Below are positions 45,248 to 54,426 of a DNA stretch of 64,000 bases, piece by piece. Position numbers and translations under genes: made by a program. This DNA comes from Thermococcus stetteri (lineage in GTDB: Archaea > Methanobacteriota_B > Thermococci > Thermococcales > Thermococcaceae): contig NZ_JAGGKB010000001.1 in the NCBI RefSeq assembly GCF_017873335.1, forward strand, positions 620,001 through 684,000, in the 5' to 3' direction. Within the stretch, counting starts at the first letter, position 1, and each line of letters begins with the position of its first letter. The notes under the pieces were generated by a model, which made no database searches, had not been told where the DNA came from, and was given only the letters and a program-made list of their open reading frames with translations.

Positions 45248-45330
45248 TAGCTCCCAGTGGTATTGTTATGTTCATTAAGGTTCACTTACCCACATCCCAA
45301 GGTTTTTAACTTCTTTCTGTTCTACTCCCG

Positions 45331-46350
45331 ATGATGATACCAATAACTGTCATCCGCAGGCTCGTCAAAATTAGGTACAAAGCCAAGAGGAGCAAGCTGC
45401 TTCAGATTGGTGTTGCAGTGGTAATTCTCTCGGTAGTCTTCGCCGGGCTGTTTGCATACTTTGAGGGTTTGGACTTCTTCACAGCGCTGTACTGGGCGGT
45501 TATAACCATGGCGACAATAGGCTACGGTGACATCACGCCCAAGACAGAAGCAGGCAGGGTAGTTGCCATGGTCGCTGCGGTCGCTGGTATCTCCACCTTT
45601 ACGGCCCTCGTTTCCCTTCTGGCGGAATTCCTTATTTCCTCATCGCTTAGGAGGATGATGGGCATGCACCGTGTTGGATATTCAGGACACTACGTTGTGA
45701 TCGGACAGGGGAGCAGTGTGGTCAGCTTTGTGAACGAGATACTCTCCGCGATGGATCGGGGTGAACTCCCGCGTCGGCCAGTTGTCGTTGTGTTTCCAAA
45801 CGAAGAAGAGAGGAGGAAGGTTGAGCTTCCAGAGGAAGTTGAGGTTCTTATTGGCGACCCTATCAACAGGGAGACCCTCGAGAGGGCCCGGGTTGAAAGC
45901 GCTTCCCATGTTGTTCTAGCGCTCGACGACGACTCAAAGTCGGTCTTTGTAACCCTCCGCGTCAAGAGCATTTCTAGTGCAAAGGTTCTTGTGGAGGCTC
46001 TGAGCGGGGACAGCATAGACCTCCTGAAGCAAGCCGGGGCCGACAGGGTCGTCCTCAGCAGGGGCATGGCGGGTAGGCTGCTCGCAAGTGCCGTCATCGA
46101 GCCAGAAGTCGTGGATGTAATTGACGACATAACGAGCTCCCTTGGCGGCTACGACATCACGGTGGTCGAGCTTCGGGAAGTCTGGGGCATGAAGTACTCG
46201 GAAGCGCTTGAGCTGGTTCAGAAGAAGTACGGGCTGTACCTGATGGGCTACTACACCGACCGCCCAGTACTCGTTCCACGGCTTGACTCTCCAGTTCCCG
46301 AGGGTTCGAAGCTCATAGTCATCAGGGGGGTTGGGACTAACAACAGTTAG
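45331..46350 (+). CDS. Potassium channel with RCK/TrkA-N domain (MthK-like)
   Basis: 339 aa. Two spans flank a pore with selectivity filter ITMATIGYGDITP. Then a cytoplasmic TrkA-N Rossmann domain (YVVIGQGSSVVSFVNEIL, VEVLIGDPINRETLERARVE) and a TrkA-C domain (VVELREVWGMKYSEALELVQ). Ligand-gated K+ channel, likely Ca2+ or nucleotide controlled. ATG at 45331 (or the next codon). TATA-like TTTTTAAC at 45303-45310. Right-hand neighbour of oriC. Confidence 0.92.
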   Translation: MMIPITVIRRLVKIRYKAKRSKLLQIGVAVVILSVVFAGLFAYFEGLDFFTALYWAVITMATIGYGDITPKTEAGRVVAMVAAVAGISTFTALVSLLAEFLISSSLRRMMGMHRVGYSGHYVVIGQGSSVVSFVNEILSAMDRGELPRRPVVVVFPNEEERRKVELPEEVEVLIGDPINRETLERARVESASHVVLALDDDSKSVFVTLRVKSISSAKVLVEALSGDSIDLLKQAGADRVVLSRGMAGRLLASAVIEPEVVDVIDDITSSLGGYDITVVELREVWGMKYSEALELVQKKYGLYLMGYYTDRPVLVPRLDSPVPEGSKLIVIRGVGTNNS

Positions 46351-46528
46351 TGCCTTCTATTTCCTGTTTAAGGGATTTTTCTGACTTCTATTGTAAAATC
46401 TGGGCTTTTTATATCCTGTTTTTCGAATCGGGCGAAACTCTTAAAAGTTTCATTGTCCAGTGGCTCGGGGACATAAAGTATATAACCTCTTCAGGTTTTA
46501 CCCACATCAAAGGTATTGGGTGATGGTA

Positions 46529-47590
46529 ATGGCCCGCAAGAAGAAGGTTGAGGATGAGGTCAAAGAGCTTGATGAGTTTGAAGAGCTTGATGTTGAAGAG
46601 TCACTTTCATCAGCTAAACAGGAAAAGCCGGAGAGAAAGATCGCTACCCTCGAGGATCTTCCCGGAGTCGGTCCAGCCACCGCTGAAAAGCTCCGCGAGG
46701 CCGGTTACGACACGATAGAGGCAATAGCGGTTGCTTCGCCGCTGGAGCTTAAGGAAATAGCGGGGATAAGCGAAGGGGCCGCTCTCAAGATAATCCAGGC
46801 CGCGAGGGAGGCAGCCAACATTGGAACCTTCATGCGCGCCGACGAGTACATGAAGAAGAGGACGACAATAGGGAAGATTTCCACTGGAAGCAAAGCCCTC
46901 GACAAGCTCCTGGGTGGTGGTATTGAAACCCAGGCCATCACAGAGGTATTCGGCGAATTCGGCAGTGGAAAGACCCAGCTCGCCCACACACTCGCGGTTA
47001 TGGTTCAGAAGCCGCCCGAAGAGGGTGGCCTCGGCGGTTCAGTGATCTGGATAGACACTGAGAACACCTTCAGGCCGGAGAGAATAAGGCAGATAGCTGA
47101 AAACCGCGGCCTTGATCCGGAGGAAACGCTGAAGAACATATACGTCGCGAGGGCGTTCAACAGCAACCACCAGATGCTCCTCGTTGAGAAGGCCGAGGAG
47201 ATAATCAAGGAGAAGGCCGAGAGTGACAGGCCAGTAAAGCTCCTCGTCGTTGACTCCCTCATGGCCCACTTCAGGAGTGAGTACGTCGGCAGGGGGACCC
47301 TCGCTGAGAGGCAGCAGAAGCTGGCCAAGCACCTTGCCGATCTCCACAGGCTCGCTGACCTCTACGACATAGCGGTCTTCGTCACCAACCAGGTTCAGGC
47401 CAAGCCCGATGCCTTCTTCGGCGACCCAACGAGGCCCGTCGGTGGACACATACTCGCTCACAGCGCCACGCTGAGGGTCTACCTCAGGAAGGGCAAGGCC
47501 GGAAAGAGGGTCGCCAGGCTTATAGACAGCCCGCACCTGCCTGAGGGAGAGGCCGTCTTCAGGATAACCGAGAAGGGCGTTGAGGATTAA
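46529..47590 (+). CDS. radA: DNA recombinase RadA
   Basis: 353 aa archaeal Rad51/RecA homolog for strand exchange. N-terminal helix-hairpin-helix ([20 protein letters not shown]), linker [20 protein letters not shown], Walker [17 protein letters not shown], Walker [17 protein letters not shown]2 region [23 protein letters not shown] 46529 lies four bases after GGTGAT; the ATG two codons earlier overlaps that site. No intein, unlike some Pyrococcus RadA. A mini-ORB-like TTTCCACTGGAA occurs inside (46878-46889). Confidence 0.97.
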   Translation: MARKKKVEDEVKELDEFEELDVEESLSSAKQEKPERKIATLEDLPGVGPATAEKLREAGYDTIEAIAVASPLELKEIAGISEGAALKIIQAAREAANIGTFMRADEYMKKRTTIGKISTGSKALDKLLGGGIETQAITEVFGEFGSGKTQLAHTLAVMVQKPPEEGGLGGSVIWIDTENTFRPERIRQIAENRGLDPEETLKNIYVARAFNSNHQMLLVEKAEEIIKEKAESDRPVKLLVVDSLMAHFRSEYVGRGTLAERQQKLAKHLADLHRLADLYDIAVFVTNQVQAKPDAFFGDPTRPVGGHILAHSATLRVYLRKGKAGKRVARLIDSPHLPEGEAVFRITEKGVED

Positions 47591-47796
47591 TTTGTTCCTT
47601 ATTGTTTTTAATGTTGGCGTTTATAGGCTGGGTAGTTCTAATCATAGTAGGATTGAGCTGATATGCTTTGGGTTATGTGGGGGTAGATGGACATCTGTCT
47701 CCATTTGTTCTTTCTTTTACTTTGGCTTCTTTTGTCTTGTTCTCCTCTTGATACAATGGTTGAAAATTGGAAATTCTACGAAAAAAAAAACAGAAT

Positions 47797-47815
47797 AGTT
47801 TAAAATTTATAATTA
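47797..47815 (+). promoter_or_regulatory. AT-rich promoter of the cysteine-rich precursor gene
   Basis: AGTTTAAAATTTATAATTAG, an exceptionally AT-rich TATA region about 50 bases before the GTG at 47865, preceded by a run of ten A (47780s). No gene lies in 47591-47864; the rest of that stretch is T-rich after radA and may end its transcript. Confidence 0.5.
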
Positions 47816-47864
47816 GAAAAACTTTTGAGGGGTTTTGCATTAGTTTTGATGACGACCTCTGGGG

Positions 47865-48849
47865 GTGTCCTCTGTGGAAGGTTTGGTTAAGAAGGCGGGT
47901 GCCATACTCTTGCTTGCCATGCTTTTGAGCCTTCAGCTTGTAGCCACTCCTCAAGCAGTAGCAATGACTACCAGCAACTCTACCATTACCTTCCGCAGGG
48001 CAGTCGTTGCTTGGTACGATGAGAAGGACAAGCTTCAGCTCAATGTCACTTGGGTGAACAAGACCATAGACTTCGCGAACTTAACCAACGTCTCATGCTC
48101 TTGTCATAACTCAAGCTCTTGCAGTGGCACTAATCTCAATGTTTCTGTTGTCACTCTTTACAACCTCACTACGAAGCACGAGCAGTTATTGTTCTTGGGC
48201 ATAAGCCTCTACAACAGTACATTCAATTACACGATATACTCTCTGGTTTATAGAGCTGAGAAGAGTCAGTACAACTTCACATTAATTACAAGGATTTTTA
48301 CTGATCCAGAGACTGGTAAGTACCGAGTTTTCGTTACTGGAATGAACATTGCTCCGAAGGACGAGGATAAGGTCGTTCCGGTTGGTGACAATATCATTAC
48401 TGCCAACAACTTGACTCTCTCGGAGTACTACTGGACTCTGAACAAAGTTCTCATGAAGCTCAGGCGTGGAGATGAGACGAACTGGATTTGGGGCAGGAGC
48501 GCTTACGAGTTGAGGCACTTATCACACTTGGTAAGGCTAAAGTTGCCAGAATACACAGGAAAAAGCAGTAGGGGTAACCATAGCAATTGATGTAATTGGG
48601 ATAACATTAACATGCATAACATATCCTAAGCACATAAGTTGGTGGTGTGCAATTACATCATGTGCAACCTCGATAATATTGGGGATAATTGAATGTGGTG
48701 AATGTGCCGCAAGTCTTTTAGCTAGAAAACCAAACACTAAAGCATGTACGGCATGTGTAGCCGCAATTGGCAGTATCAGTGGAGACTGTGGTAAATGTTT
48801 TAGTGACTGGACAACAGTCTGTATGCCTGGATATGGGACACCGTCATAG
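47865..48849 (+). pseudogene. Frameshifted halocin-C8-like bacteriocin precursor
   Basis: Signal peptide AGAILLLAMLLSLQLVATPQ ends near AVA. A ~200-aa Asn/Thr-rich extracellular domain follows, read in frame one to ...WGRSAYE. One missing T (TT at 48511-48512) moves the sense to ALITLGKAKVARIHRKK. One missing A (A5 at 48561-48565) moves it to AVGVTIAIDVIGITLTC. The last ~75 residues contain ten Cys (ITLTC, ISWWCAITSC, IIECGEC, TKACTAC, SGDCGKC, TTVC) and end GYGTPS at 48849. Signal + large domain + C-terminal ten-Cys peptide is the halocin C8 precursor layout. The Cys-rich part has no start codon of its own. Corrected length 328 aa. Start (GTG 47865 or 47874) uncertain. Confidence 0.7.
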
Positions 48850-48860
48850 GTGATGATACC

Positions 48861-49208
48861 ATGAATCTCACGTTGACTGGAAATGTAATCTCGGCTCTGA
48901 TGTTTCCTTTGCTTTTATATTATGCAATCTCGGCCGTAAAATCCCGGGAATTCGAGAAGCCTCAAACCTGGGCAGTACTTGCGGCTCTTTTTATGTCGGT
49001 TCGGGGAATATACAGCACTGCAGTTTATTTTAATATCATTCAGTTTTATCTGTTTGTCGATGAATTGCTTAATACATTGGCTGTGGTATCTGTGATTCCA
49101 ATGTTGCTTACAGTAAGAAGAAAGGGAATGACTAACAAATCAGAGGGAGAAACTTTCCGGGACTATAATCAGTCAGACCACGAAAATAAACGGAAGCTGA
49201 TTTTTTGA
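48861..49208 (+). CDS. Small membrane protein downstream of bacteriocin-like gene
   Basis: 115 aa with three predicted spans (ALMFPLLLYYAISAV, WAVLAALFMSVRGIYSTAVY, LLNTLAVVSVIPMLL) and a charged C-terminal tail. GGTGAT precedes ATG 48861, and the gene starts 12 bases after the precursor's stop, so they are an operon. No family recognised. Candidate export or immunity factor by position only. Confidence 0.65.
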   Translation: MNLTLTGNVISALMFPLLLYYAISAVKSREFEKPQTWAVLAALFMSVRGIYSTAVYFNIIQFYLFVDELLNTLAVVSVIPMLLTVRRKGMTNKSEGETFRDYNQSDHENKRKLIF

Positions 49209-49470
49209 GTTTAAAATGGTTCAGCTTTAAAAATTCTGGTTCGTTCCGTGAGTATTACTTGGTGTCATTGGTAGTGCACTGGGTTTATTTGTTAGTGTCA
49301 AAGGTAATCAACTCAGGATTACCCTTAATAGTGTATCTTTGGCTTTTTAGTCGGATGGACTGTTGTGAGTTTTGGATTATCCAAAGGTGGTAGGTAACTA
49401 TATGCGTTCACTGTTTAAAGTTCCTTTTTAAGACTTCACTTTTATAAACCCCTCTTCTTTACCTCTTCCC
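49209..49470. other. Region without a clear intact gene (possible membrane gene remnant)
   Basis: A 62-codon frame from a TTG at 49205 has hydrophobic stretches but no binding site. A neighbouring frame reads GVIGSALGLFVSVKGNQLR then stops, and continues as LVGWTVVSFGLSKGGR after one base. This suggests a decayed small membrane protein. TATA-like CTTTTATAAA of nucS lies at 49438-49447. Confidence 0.4.
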
Positions 49471-50223
49471 ATGTCAAAAGTTGAGGCAGTGACGAACCCC
49501 TCCCGCGAGGAGCTTCTAGGGATAATCGATTCCGCGCTATCAAAGGAGGCCATGCTGACGATTTTTGCCCGGTGTAAGGTTCACTACGACGGCAGGGCTA
49601 AGAGCGAGCTCGGTTCTGGCGACAGGGTTATACTTGTCAAGCCCGACGGTGCTTTTCTCATTCACCAGAGCAAGAAGCGTGAGCCTGTCAACTGGCAGCC
49701 TCCTGGAAGCTTCGTAACCGTCGAGGAGCGCGATGGGATTATCGTCCTCCGATCCGTAAGAAGGAAGCCCAAAGAAATCCTTGAAGTCGAGCTGGAGGAG
49801 GTTTACCTCGCCTCCCTCTTTAAGGCCGAGGACTACGAGGAGCTGGCCTTGACTGGAAGCGAGGCAGAGATGGCCGAGTTAATCTTCGAGAACCCCGAGT
49901 TAATCGAACCTGGCTTCAAGCCCCTCTTCCGCGAGAAGTCCATTGGCCACGGCATAGTGGACATCCTCGGACGCGATAAGAACGGAAACCTCGTCGTCCT
50001 TGAGCTGAAGCGCAGGAAGGCGGATCTGCATGCGGTCAGCCAGCTTAAGCGCTACGTTGAAGGCCTGAGCAAGGAGCATGAGGGTGTTAGGGGAATACTG
50101 GTCGCACCGTCCCTGACATCCGGCGCGAAGAGACTCCTCGAAAAGGAAGGCCTTGAGTTCAGAAAGGTTCAGCCGCCGAAGAGGGAAAAGCTCGGAAAGG
50201 GCAGGCAGAAAACCCTGTTTTAA
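49471..50223 (+). CDS. nucS: Mismatch endonuclease NucS/EndoMS
   Basis: 250 aa. N-terminal DNA-binding barrel, C-terminal PD-(D/E)XK nuclease with GHGIVDILGRDKNGNLVVLE and LKRRKAD (Asp, Glu, Lys). Ends in the PCNA-binding tail GRQKTLF. Makes double-strand cuts at mismatched bases, feeding recombination repair. In T. kodakarensis it neighbours radA; here they are parted by the bacteriocin-like island. Confidence 0.96.
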   Translation: MSKVEAVTNPSREELLGIIDSALSKEAMLTIFARCKVHYDGRAKSELGSGDRVILVKPDGAFLIHQSKKREPVNWQPPGSFVTVEERDGIIVLRSVRRKPKEILEVELEEVYLASLFKAEDYEELALTGSEAEMAELIFENPELIEPGFKPLFREKSIGHGIVDILGRDKNGNLVVLELKRRKADLHAVSQLKRYVEGLSKEHEGVRGILVAPSLTSGAKRLLEKEGLEFRKVQPPKREKLGKGRQKTLF

Positions 50224-50600
50224 CCTATGTCCATCTCCTGCGGCAGCATCTCCCTGACCCTGACCACAAGCACAGTGTTCCTCTTCCTCACTTCGACTAT
50301 TCTGCCGAGGCCGAGGAGCCTCACCTGCGCCCGGCACACGGTCACTTCCCTCTCGTCGCTCTCCTCCCAGGGGATCCGCTGCTCCATGCTCTCCAGGCGG
50401 AGTATCTCCGCGAGGAGCCCCTCGGTGCCTACAGTGACATCCTGGAAAGTCTCGTAGGTGATGAAGACCCTCCCGAGCTCGCGGGCCCTTTCGAGCGCGA
50501 TAACATTCCTCGCGCCCCTTATCTCAAGGGTTTTGTACGGGCTCCTCAAAAGCTCATCGAGAACCCGTCTCGCGATTCCAGCGAGAGTTATCGCCTCCAT
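50220..50600 (-). CDS. DUF473-family protein
   Basis: 126 aa. TLAGIARRVLDELLRSPYKT and LEIRGARNVIALERARELGR match the pattern of archaeal DUF473 proteins, small beta-rich and of unknown function. Starts nine bases after the PAC2 gene's stop, so cotranscribed. Stop overlaps the nucS stop convergently. Confidence 0.8.
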   Translation of the reverse strand: MEAITLAGIARRVLDELLRSPYKTLEIRGARNVIALERARELGRVFITYETFQDVTVGTEGLLAEILRLESMEQRIPWEESDEREVTVCRAQVRLLGLGRIVEVRKRNTVLVVRVREMLPQEMDIG

Positions 50601-50609
50601 GCTCTCACC

Positions 50610-51338
50610 TCACAGGTAGATGCTCTCGTACTGCTTCTCGGCCTTTCTCCTGGCCTGCTCCATCTGCTCGTGCATTTTCCTCAGCTGGGTCTCTATCATC
50701 TCCGCCTCCTTGAGCAGGGGCTCCGTTGAGACCTCTATCGGCGTCAGCTTCTTCAGAACCTCTATGACGTTTGCAGCGGCCCTCGGGTCGGGTCTGTCCC
50801 CGAAGGTCTCCCCCAGGAGGACGTAGGCGTCGAGTTTTTCCTTGCTTGCCTCCCAGAGGAGCTTTCCGCTCATCCCCATTATCGAACCGTACTGGAGGAT
50901 TTTCACCCCCAGGTTCTCAAGCTCCCTGTTCAGCTCTTCCCGTGCGCTGACCCCCCAGACGTCCATCTTCTCCTTGAAGAGGCCTATACCTATGCCGCCG
51001 AGGGATACGATCTTGTCGGCCCTCATGTCCTTGAGGTACCTCACGAGCTCCCGGGCTATCTCGCTCACTAAGGTGGGTGGGACGTAGATGTCCGCCACGG
51101 CAAGTATTATGTTGTCCTTTCCATAGAACCTGAGAGGGGGGTTTGGCTTTCCATCGAGGATCAGCGCCATGGGTGGGATGAACGGGCTCTCCACGTAGCC
51201 TATCATGTCCATGTTCAGCTCCTTCGCCAGAAAGTTCGCCGCTATATGCCCCACGAGCCCTATTCCCGGGTAGCCTTCGATGAGAATCGGGTTCTTTATC
51301 TCGGGCAGGACGAGCTTGCCCGGCTTCCCGTTCTCCAT
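50610..51338 (-). CDS. PAC2-family (proteasome assembly chaperone-like) protein
   Basis: 242 aa. N-terminal PAC2 motif [20 protein letters not shown] and [16 protein letters not shown]-terminal helix [20 protein letters not shown] could form a coiled coil. Archaeal members resemble eukaryotic proteasome assembly chaperones. First gene of an operon with DUF473; divergent from MTAP. Confidence 0.88.
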   Translation of the reverse strand: MENGKPGKLVLPEIKNPILIEGYPGIGLVGHIAANFLAKELNMDMIGYVESPFIPPMALILDGKPNPPLRFYGKDNIILAVADIYVPPTLVSEIARELVRYLKDMRADKIVSLGGIGIGLFKEKMDVWGVSAREELNRELENLGVKILQYGSIMGMSGKLLWEASKEKLDAYVLLGETFGDRPDPRAAANVIEVLKKLTPIEVSTEPLLKEAEMIETQLRKMHEQMEQARRKAEKQYESIYL

Positions 51339-51392
51339 GCTCTCACCCCGAAGAGATTTAGTTTCAAAAGGTTATTAAACTTTCGGAGTTTG

Positions 51393-51408
51393 GTTTCCAC
51401 TGGAAAGG
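51393..51408. promoter_or_regulatory. Mini-ORB-like palindrome at the MTAP promoter
   Basis: GTTTCCACTGGAAAGG lies just before the TATA-like CTTATATTAT (51413-51422) of the MTAP gene. Same dyad as the oriC boxes but no G-string. A second copy CTCCAGTGGAAAT is in the MTAP coding sequence at 51550-51562. Confidence 0.5.
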
Positions 51409-51452
51409 CAACCCTTATATTATCCGGGCGCCCAATCAACATGGTGATGACC

Positions 51453-52226
51453 ATGCCGAAGATAGGTATCATCGGCGGTTCTGGAGTTTACGGCGTCTTC
51501 GAGCCGAAGGAGACGGTGAAGGTCCACACACCCTACGGAAGGCCTTCAGCTCCAGTGGAAATAGGAGAGATAGAGGGCGTCGAGGTCGCCTTCATCCCGC
51601 GCCACGGAAAGCATCACGAGTTCCCGCCGCACGAAGTCCCGTACAGGGCCAACATCTGGGCCCTCAAGGAGCTTGGTGTCGAGAGGGTTATTGGGATTAC
51701 GGCCGTCGGCTCGCTCCGCGAGGAGTACAGGCCAGGTGACATCGTCATAACCGACCAGTTCATCGACTTCACCAAGAAGAGGGACTACACCTTCTACAAC
51801 GGGCCGCGCGTCGCCCACGTTTCCATGGCCGACCCCTTCTGCCCTGAGATGAGGAAGATATTCTACGAGACCGCCAAGGAGCTCGGCTTCCCGGTGCACG
51901 AGAAGGGTACCTACGTCTGCATCGAGGGACCGAGGTTCTCAACGCGCGCTGAGAGCTTCATGTTCAGGCAGTTCGCTCACATTATCGGAATGACCCTCGT
52001 TCCCGAGGTTAACCTCGCGAGGGAGCTTGGAATGTGCTATGTCAACATAGCAACCGTCACCGACTACGACGTCTGGGCCGAGAAACCAGTCGATGCCCAG
52101 GAGGTTCTCAAGGTCATGGCCGAGAACAACTACAAGGTTCAGGAGCTCCTCAAGAAGGGCATCCCGAGGATTCCAGAGGAGAGGCACTGCGGCTGTGCCG
52201 ATGTTCTGAAGACGATGTTTGTGTGA
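51453..52226 (+). CDS. mtnP: 5'-methylthioadenosine phosphorylase
   Basis: 257 aa, the length of P. furiosus MTAP. Motifs [70 protein letters not shown] and [13 protein letters not shown]. The C-terminal RHCGCAD provides the CxC disulfide that stabilises archaeal MTAPs. Cleaves methylthioadenosine with phosphate to adenine and methylthioribose-1-phosphate. ATG 51453 is preceded by GGTGATGACC; the earlier in-frame ATG at 51441 overlaps that site. MTA/SAH deaminase lies just downstream. Confidence 0.95.
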   Translation: MPKIGIIGGSGVYGVFEPKETVKVHTPYGRPSAPVEIGEIEGVEVAFIPRHGKHHEFPPHEVPYRANIWALKELGVERVIGITAVGSLREEYRPGDIVITDQFIDFTKKRDYTFYNGPRVAHVSMADPFCPEMRKIFYETAKELGFPVHEKGTYVCIEGPRFSTRAESFMFRQFAHIIGMTLVPEVNLARELGMCYVNIATVTDYDVWAEKPVDAQEVLKVMAENNYKVQELLKKGIPRIPEERHCGCADVLKTMFV

Positions 52227-52291
52227 TTTTTGTAGTTTGAATTTTCATTTTTAACACTCTGACAAATATACGAGTTAAACGAGTTACATGT
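52227..52291. other. AT-rich leader-like sequence before the CRISPR relic
   Basis: Follows the MTAP stop: TTTTTGTAGTTTGAATTTTC then ATTTTTAAC, T-rich and without a frame. It could serve both as the MTAP terminator and as a remnant leader. 52401-52500 likewise holds no gene. Confidence 0.35.
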
Positions 52292-52400
52292 GTTGCAATA
52301 AGACTCTAGGAGAATTGAAACTGGGTTCGTGGGTATAATTGGGATGCGTGGAGGACAAGTTGCAATAAGACTCTAAGAGAACTCTAAGAGAATTGAAAAG
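52292..52400 (+). CRISPR. Relic CRISPR: two repeats, one spacer
   Basis: Repeat one (52292-52320) is GTTGCAATAAGACTCTAGGA plus GAATTGAAA, the thermococcal repeat type. The spacer of 38 bases is 52321-52358. Repeat two starts GTTGCAATAAG and carries an 11-base duplication (ACTCTAAGAGA at 52370-52380 and 52381-52391) before ATTGAAAAG; without it, it matches repeat one with one change. No cas genes in the window. Confidence 0.8.
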
Positions 52401-52537
52401 TTAGAAGATCAAAGTAGACTTCCTCGACCCTTATTGTGTTGCTTTTCTCTAGGTGGTGAATTTTTGGGTGTTGCATCTTTCCAGCAAACCTTTTAACTTC
52501 CACAGGAAACAAAGCTTTTCAAAGGTAGGTGATGGCC

Positions 52538-53812
52538 ATGAGCATTCTCATCAAAAACGGCCACGTTATCTACGGCGAGAACCTTAAAGTCGTCAGGGCG
52601 GACGTCCTCATTGAGGGGAACAGAATTGTAAGTGTCGAGAAGGGCATTAACGAGGCCGCAGACACAGTTATAGACGCCACAGGGAGAGTTGTTTCCCCGG
52701 GCTTCATAAACCTCCACACTCACTCTCCAATGGGCCTCCTCAGAGGCTTAGCTGACGATCTTCCACTAATGGACTGGCTCCAGAACCACATCTGGCCGAG
52801 GGAGGCGAAGCTTACTCCTGAATACGTCAAAGTCGGTGCTTACCTAGGCGCCCTCGAGATGATAAGGAGCGGAACCGCAACTTTCCTTGATATGTACTTC
52901 CACATGGACAAGGTTGCTGAGGCAGTTCTCGAAGCTGGCTTGAGGGGATATCTCTCCTACGGCATGATAGACCTCGGCGACCCGGACAGGACTGAGAAGG
53001 AGCTGAAGGAGGCCCTCCGCGAGATGGAGGAGATAGAGAAGCTGAACTCCGACAGGGTTCACTTCGTCTTCGGGCCTCATGCTCCGTACACCTGTTCAAT
53101 AGCCCTCTTAAAGGAGGTCAGAAGGCTCGCAACCGAGAACAGGAAGCTGATAACGATCCATGTAAGCGAGACGATGGCGGAAATAGGCCAGATAACCGAG
53201 CGCTACGGGAAGAGCCCGGTAGTTCTCCTTGATGACATAGGCTTTCTCGGAAACGACGTAATAATAGCCCACGGCGTCTGGCTGGACAGCAGGGACATTC
53301 AGATTCTGGCCAGGCACGGCGTTACCGTTGCCCACAACCCGGGAAGCAACATGAAGCTCGCGAGCGGTGTTATGCCCCTCGAAAAGCTCCTCAACGCTGG
53401 AGTTAACGTGGGCCTTGGCACAGACGGGAGCGCTAGCAACAACAACCTCGACATGCTTGAGGAGATGAAGTTAGCTGCTTTGCTTCACAAGGTTCACAAC
53501 CTCGATCCGACGGTCGCTGACGCCAGGACGGTCTTCAAGATGGCCACGCAGAACGGAGCAAAAGCCCTCAGGCTCAACGCGGGCGTCATTAAGGAGGGTT
53601 ATCTGGCCGATATAGCGATAATCAACTTCAACAGACCTCACCTCAGGCCCATCAACGATGTGATAAGCCATCTTGTATATTCGGCCAATGGAAACGACGT
53701 TGAGACGACCATAGTGGACGGCAAAATCCTTATGCTCGACGGGGAAGTTCTGACCCTCAACGAGGAGAAGGTTATCAGCGAGGCCGAGAAAGTCTCAGAA
53801 AAGCTGGCATGA
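52538..53812 (+). CDS. mtaD: 5-methylthioadenosine/S-adenosylhomocysteine deaminase
   Basis: 424 aa amidohydrolase. Metal and catalytic motifs: GFINLHTHSPMGLLRGLADD, FGPHAPYTCS, TIHVSETMAEIGQI, IIAHGVWLDSRDI, GLGTDGSASNNNLDMLEEMK. Deaminates MTA or SAH to the inosine form. With MTAP next door it forms a methylthio-purine salvage pair. ATG 52538 lies four bases after GGTGAT; the GTG/ATG at 52529-52534 overlap that site. Confidence 0.94.
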   Translation: MSILIKNGHVIYGENLKVVRADVLIEGNRIVSVEKGINEAADTVIDATGRVVSPGFINLHTHSPMGLLRGLADDLPLMDWLQNHIWPREAKLTPEYVKVGAYLGALEMIRSGTATFLDMYFHMDKVAEAVLEAGLRGYLSYGMIDLGDPDRTEKELKEALREMEEIEKLNSDRVHFVFGPHAPYTCSIALLKEVRRLATENRKLITIHVSETMAEIGQITERYGKSPVVLLDDIGFLGNDVIIAHGVWLDSRDIQILARHGVTVAHNPGSNMKLASGVMPLEKLLNAGVNVGLGTDGSASNNNLDMLEEMKLAALLHKVHNLDPTVADARTVFKMATQNGAKALRLNAGVIKEGYLADIAIINFNRPHLRPINDVISHLVYSANGNDVETTIVDGKILMLDGEVLTLNEEKVISEAEKVSEKLA

Positions 53813-53857
53813 GTTAGCGTTAAATCCTCTTCTTCTCTATTTCCTGCGGTGATGATT

Positions 53858-54400
53858 ATGGTTGAGTTTGAGATTGTCAGGGGAGACATAACACGCTTTC
53901 CTGCTGAGGCGATAGTAAACGCCGCCAACAAGTACCTCGAGCACGGTGGGGGAGTTGCCTACGCCATAGCAAAGGCCACCGCAGGCGACCCGAGGGAGTA
54001 CATCCGGATAAGCAAGGAAGCCATGCGCGAACAGCTTGGAAAGGATCACATCGAACACGGGGAAGTCGTTGTAACGCCGGCGATGAGGCTGGAGGAACAC
54101 GGCATCCGCTACGTCATCCACACGGTTGGACCTTACTGTGGTGGCAGATGGGACGAGGATAAGAGGGAAAAGCTGAAGAGGGCAATCCTAGGGGCGCTGA
54201 AGAAAGCGGAGGAGCTTGGGGTAAAAACAATCGCCTTTCCGGCCATAAGCGCAGGAATCTACGGCTGTCCGCTTGAGAAGGTTGTGGGGACCTTTAAGGA
54301 AGTCGTGGAAGAGTTTGGAAAGGATGCGAGGAGCGTCAAGAGGGTCTACTTGGTGCTGTACTCTGAGAATGATTACGAGAGGGCTTTGAGAGTCTTCTAA
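53858..54400 (+). CDS. Macrodomain protein (ADP-ribose binding)
   Basis: 180 aa. FEIVRGDITRFPAEAIVNAA, NKYLEHGGGVAYAIAKA, AMRLEEHGIRYVIHTVGPYC, TIAFPAISAGIYGCPLEKVV are the four classic macrodomain blocks. Removes or binds ADP-ribose or O-acetyl-ADP-ribose. ATG 53858 follows GGTGATGATT, 45 bases after mtaD; possibly cotranscribed. Confidence 0.93.
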   Translation: MVEFEIVRGDITRFPAEAIVNAANKYLEHGGGVAYAIAKATAGDPREYIRISKEAMREQLGKDHIEHGEVVVTPAMRLEEHGIRYVIHTVGPYCGGRWDEDKREKLKRAILGALKKAEELGVKTIAFPAISAGIYGCPLEKVVGTFKEVVEEFGKDARSVKRVYLVLYSENDYERALRVF

Positions 54401-54426
54401 TTGCTTGGAGTTCGTTACTTTTTAAG

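Larger units (their letters stand above)
44425..45330. other. oriC: Chromosomal replication origin oriC
   Basis: About 900 bases without a gene, next to orc1/cdc6 and the PolD genes, the Thermococcales origin location. It contains inverted full ORBs (44894-44920 and 45174-45201), another inverted box at 45225-45247, and a strongly AT-rich stretch between them (about 44940-45130), the likely unwinding element. Degenerate copies: 44562-44573 and 44771-44783. Confidence 0.9.

Noticed and set aside
47580-47798. 72-codon frame after radA
   Set aside because: No binding site, low-complexity T-rich sequence overlapping the radA end; non-coding.
48282-48737. Minus-strand frames opposite the cysteine-rich precursor
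   Set aside because: The plus strand has a signal peptide and a patterned Cys-rich peptide; minus frames show no features.
49205-49393. 62-codon frame from a TTG as a separate gene
   Set aside because: No binding site, and an adjacent frame carries equally plausible hydrophobic sequence; treated as a remnant.
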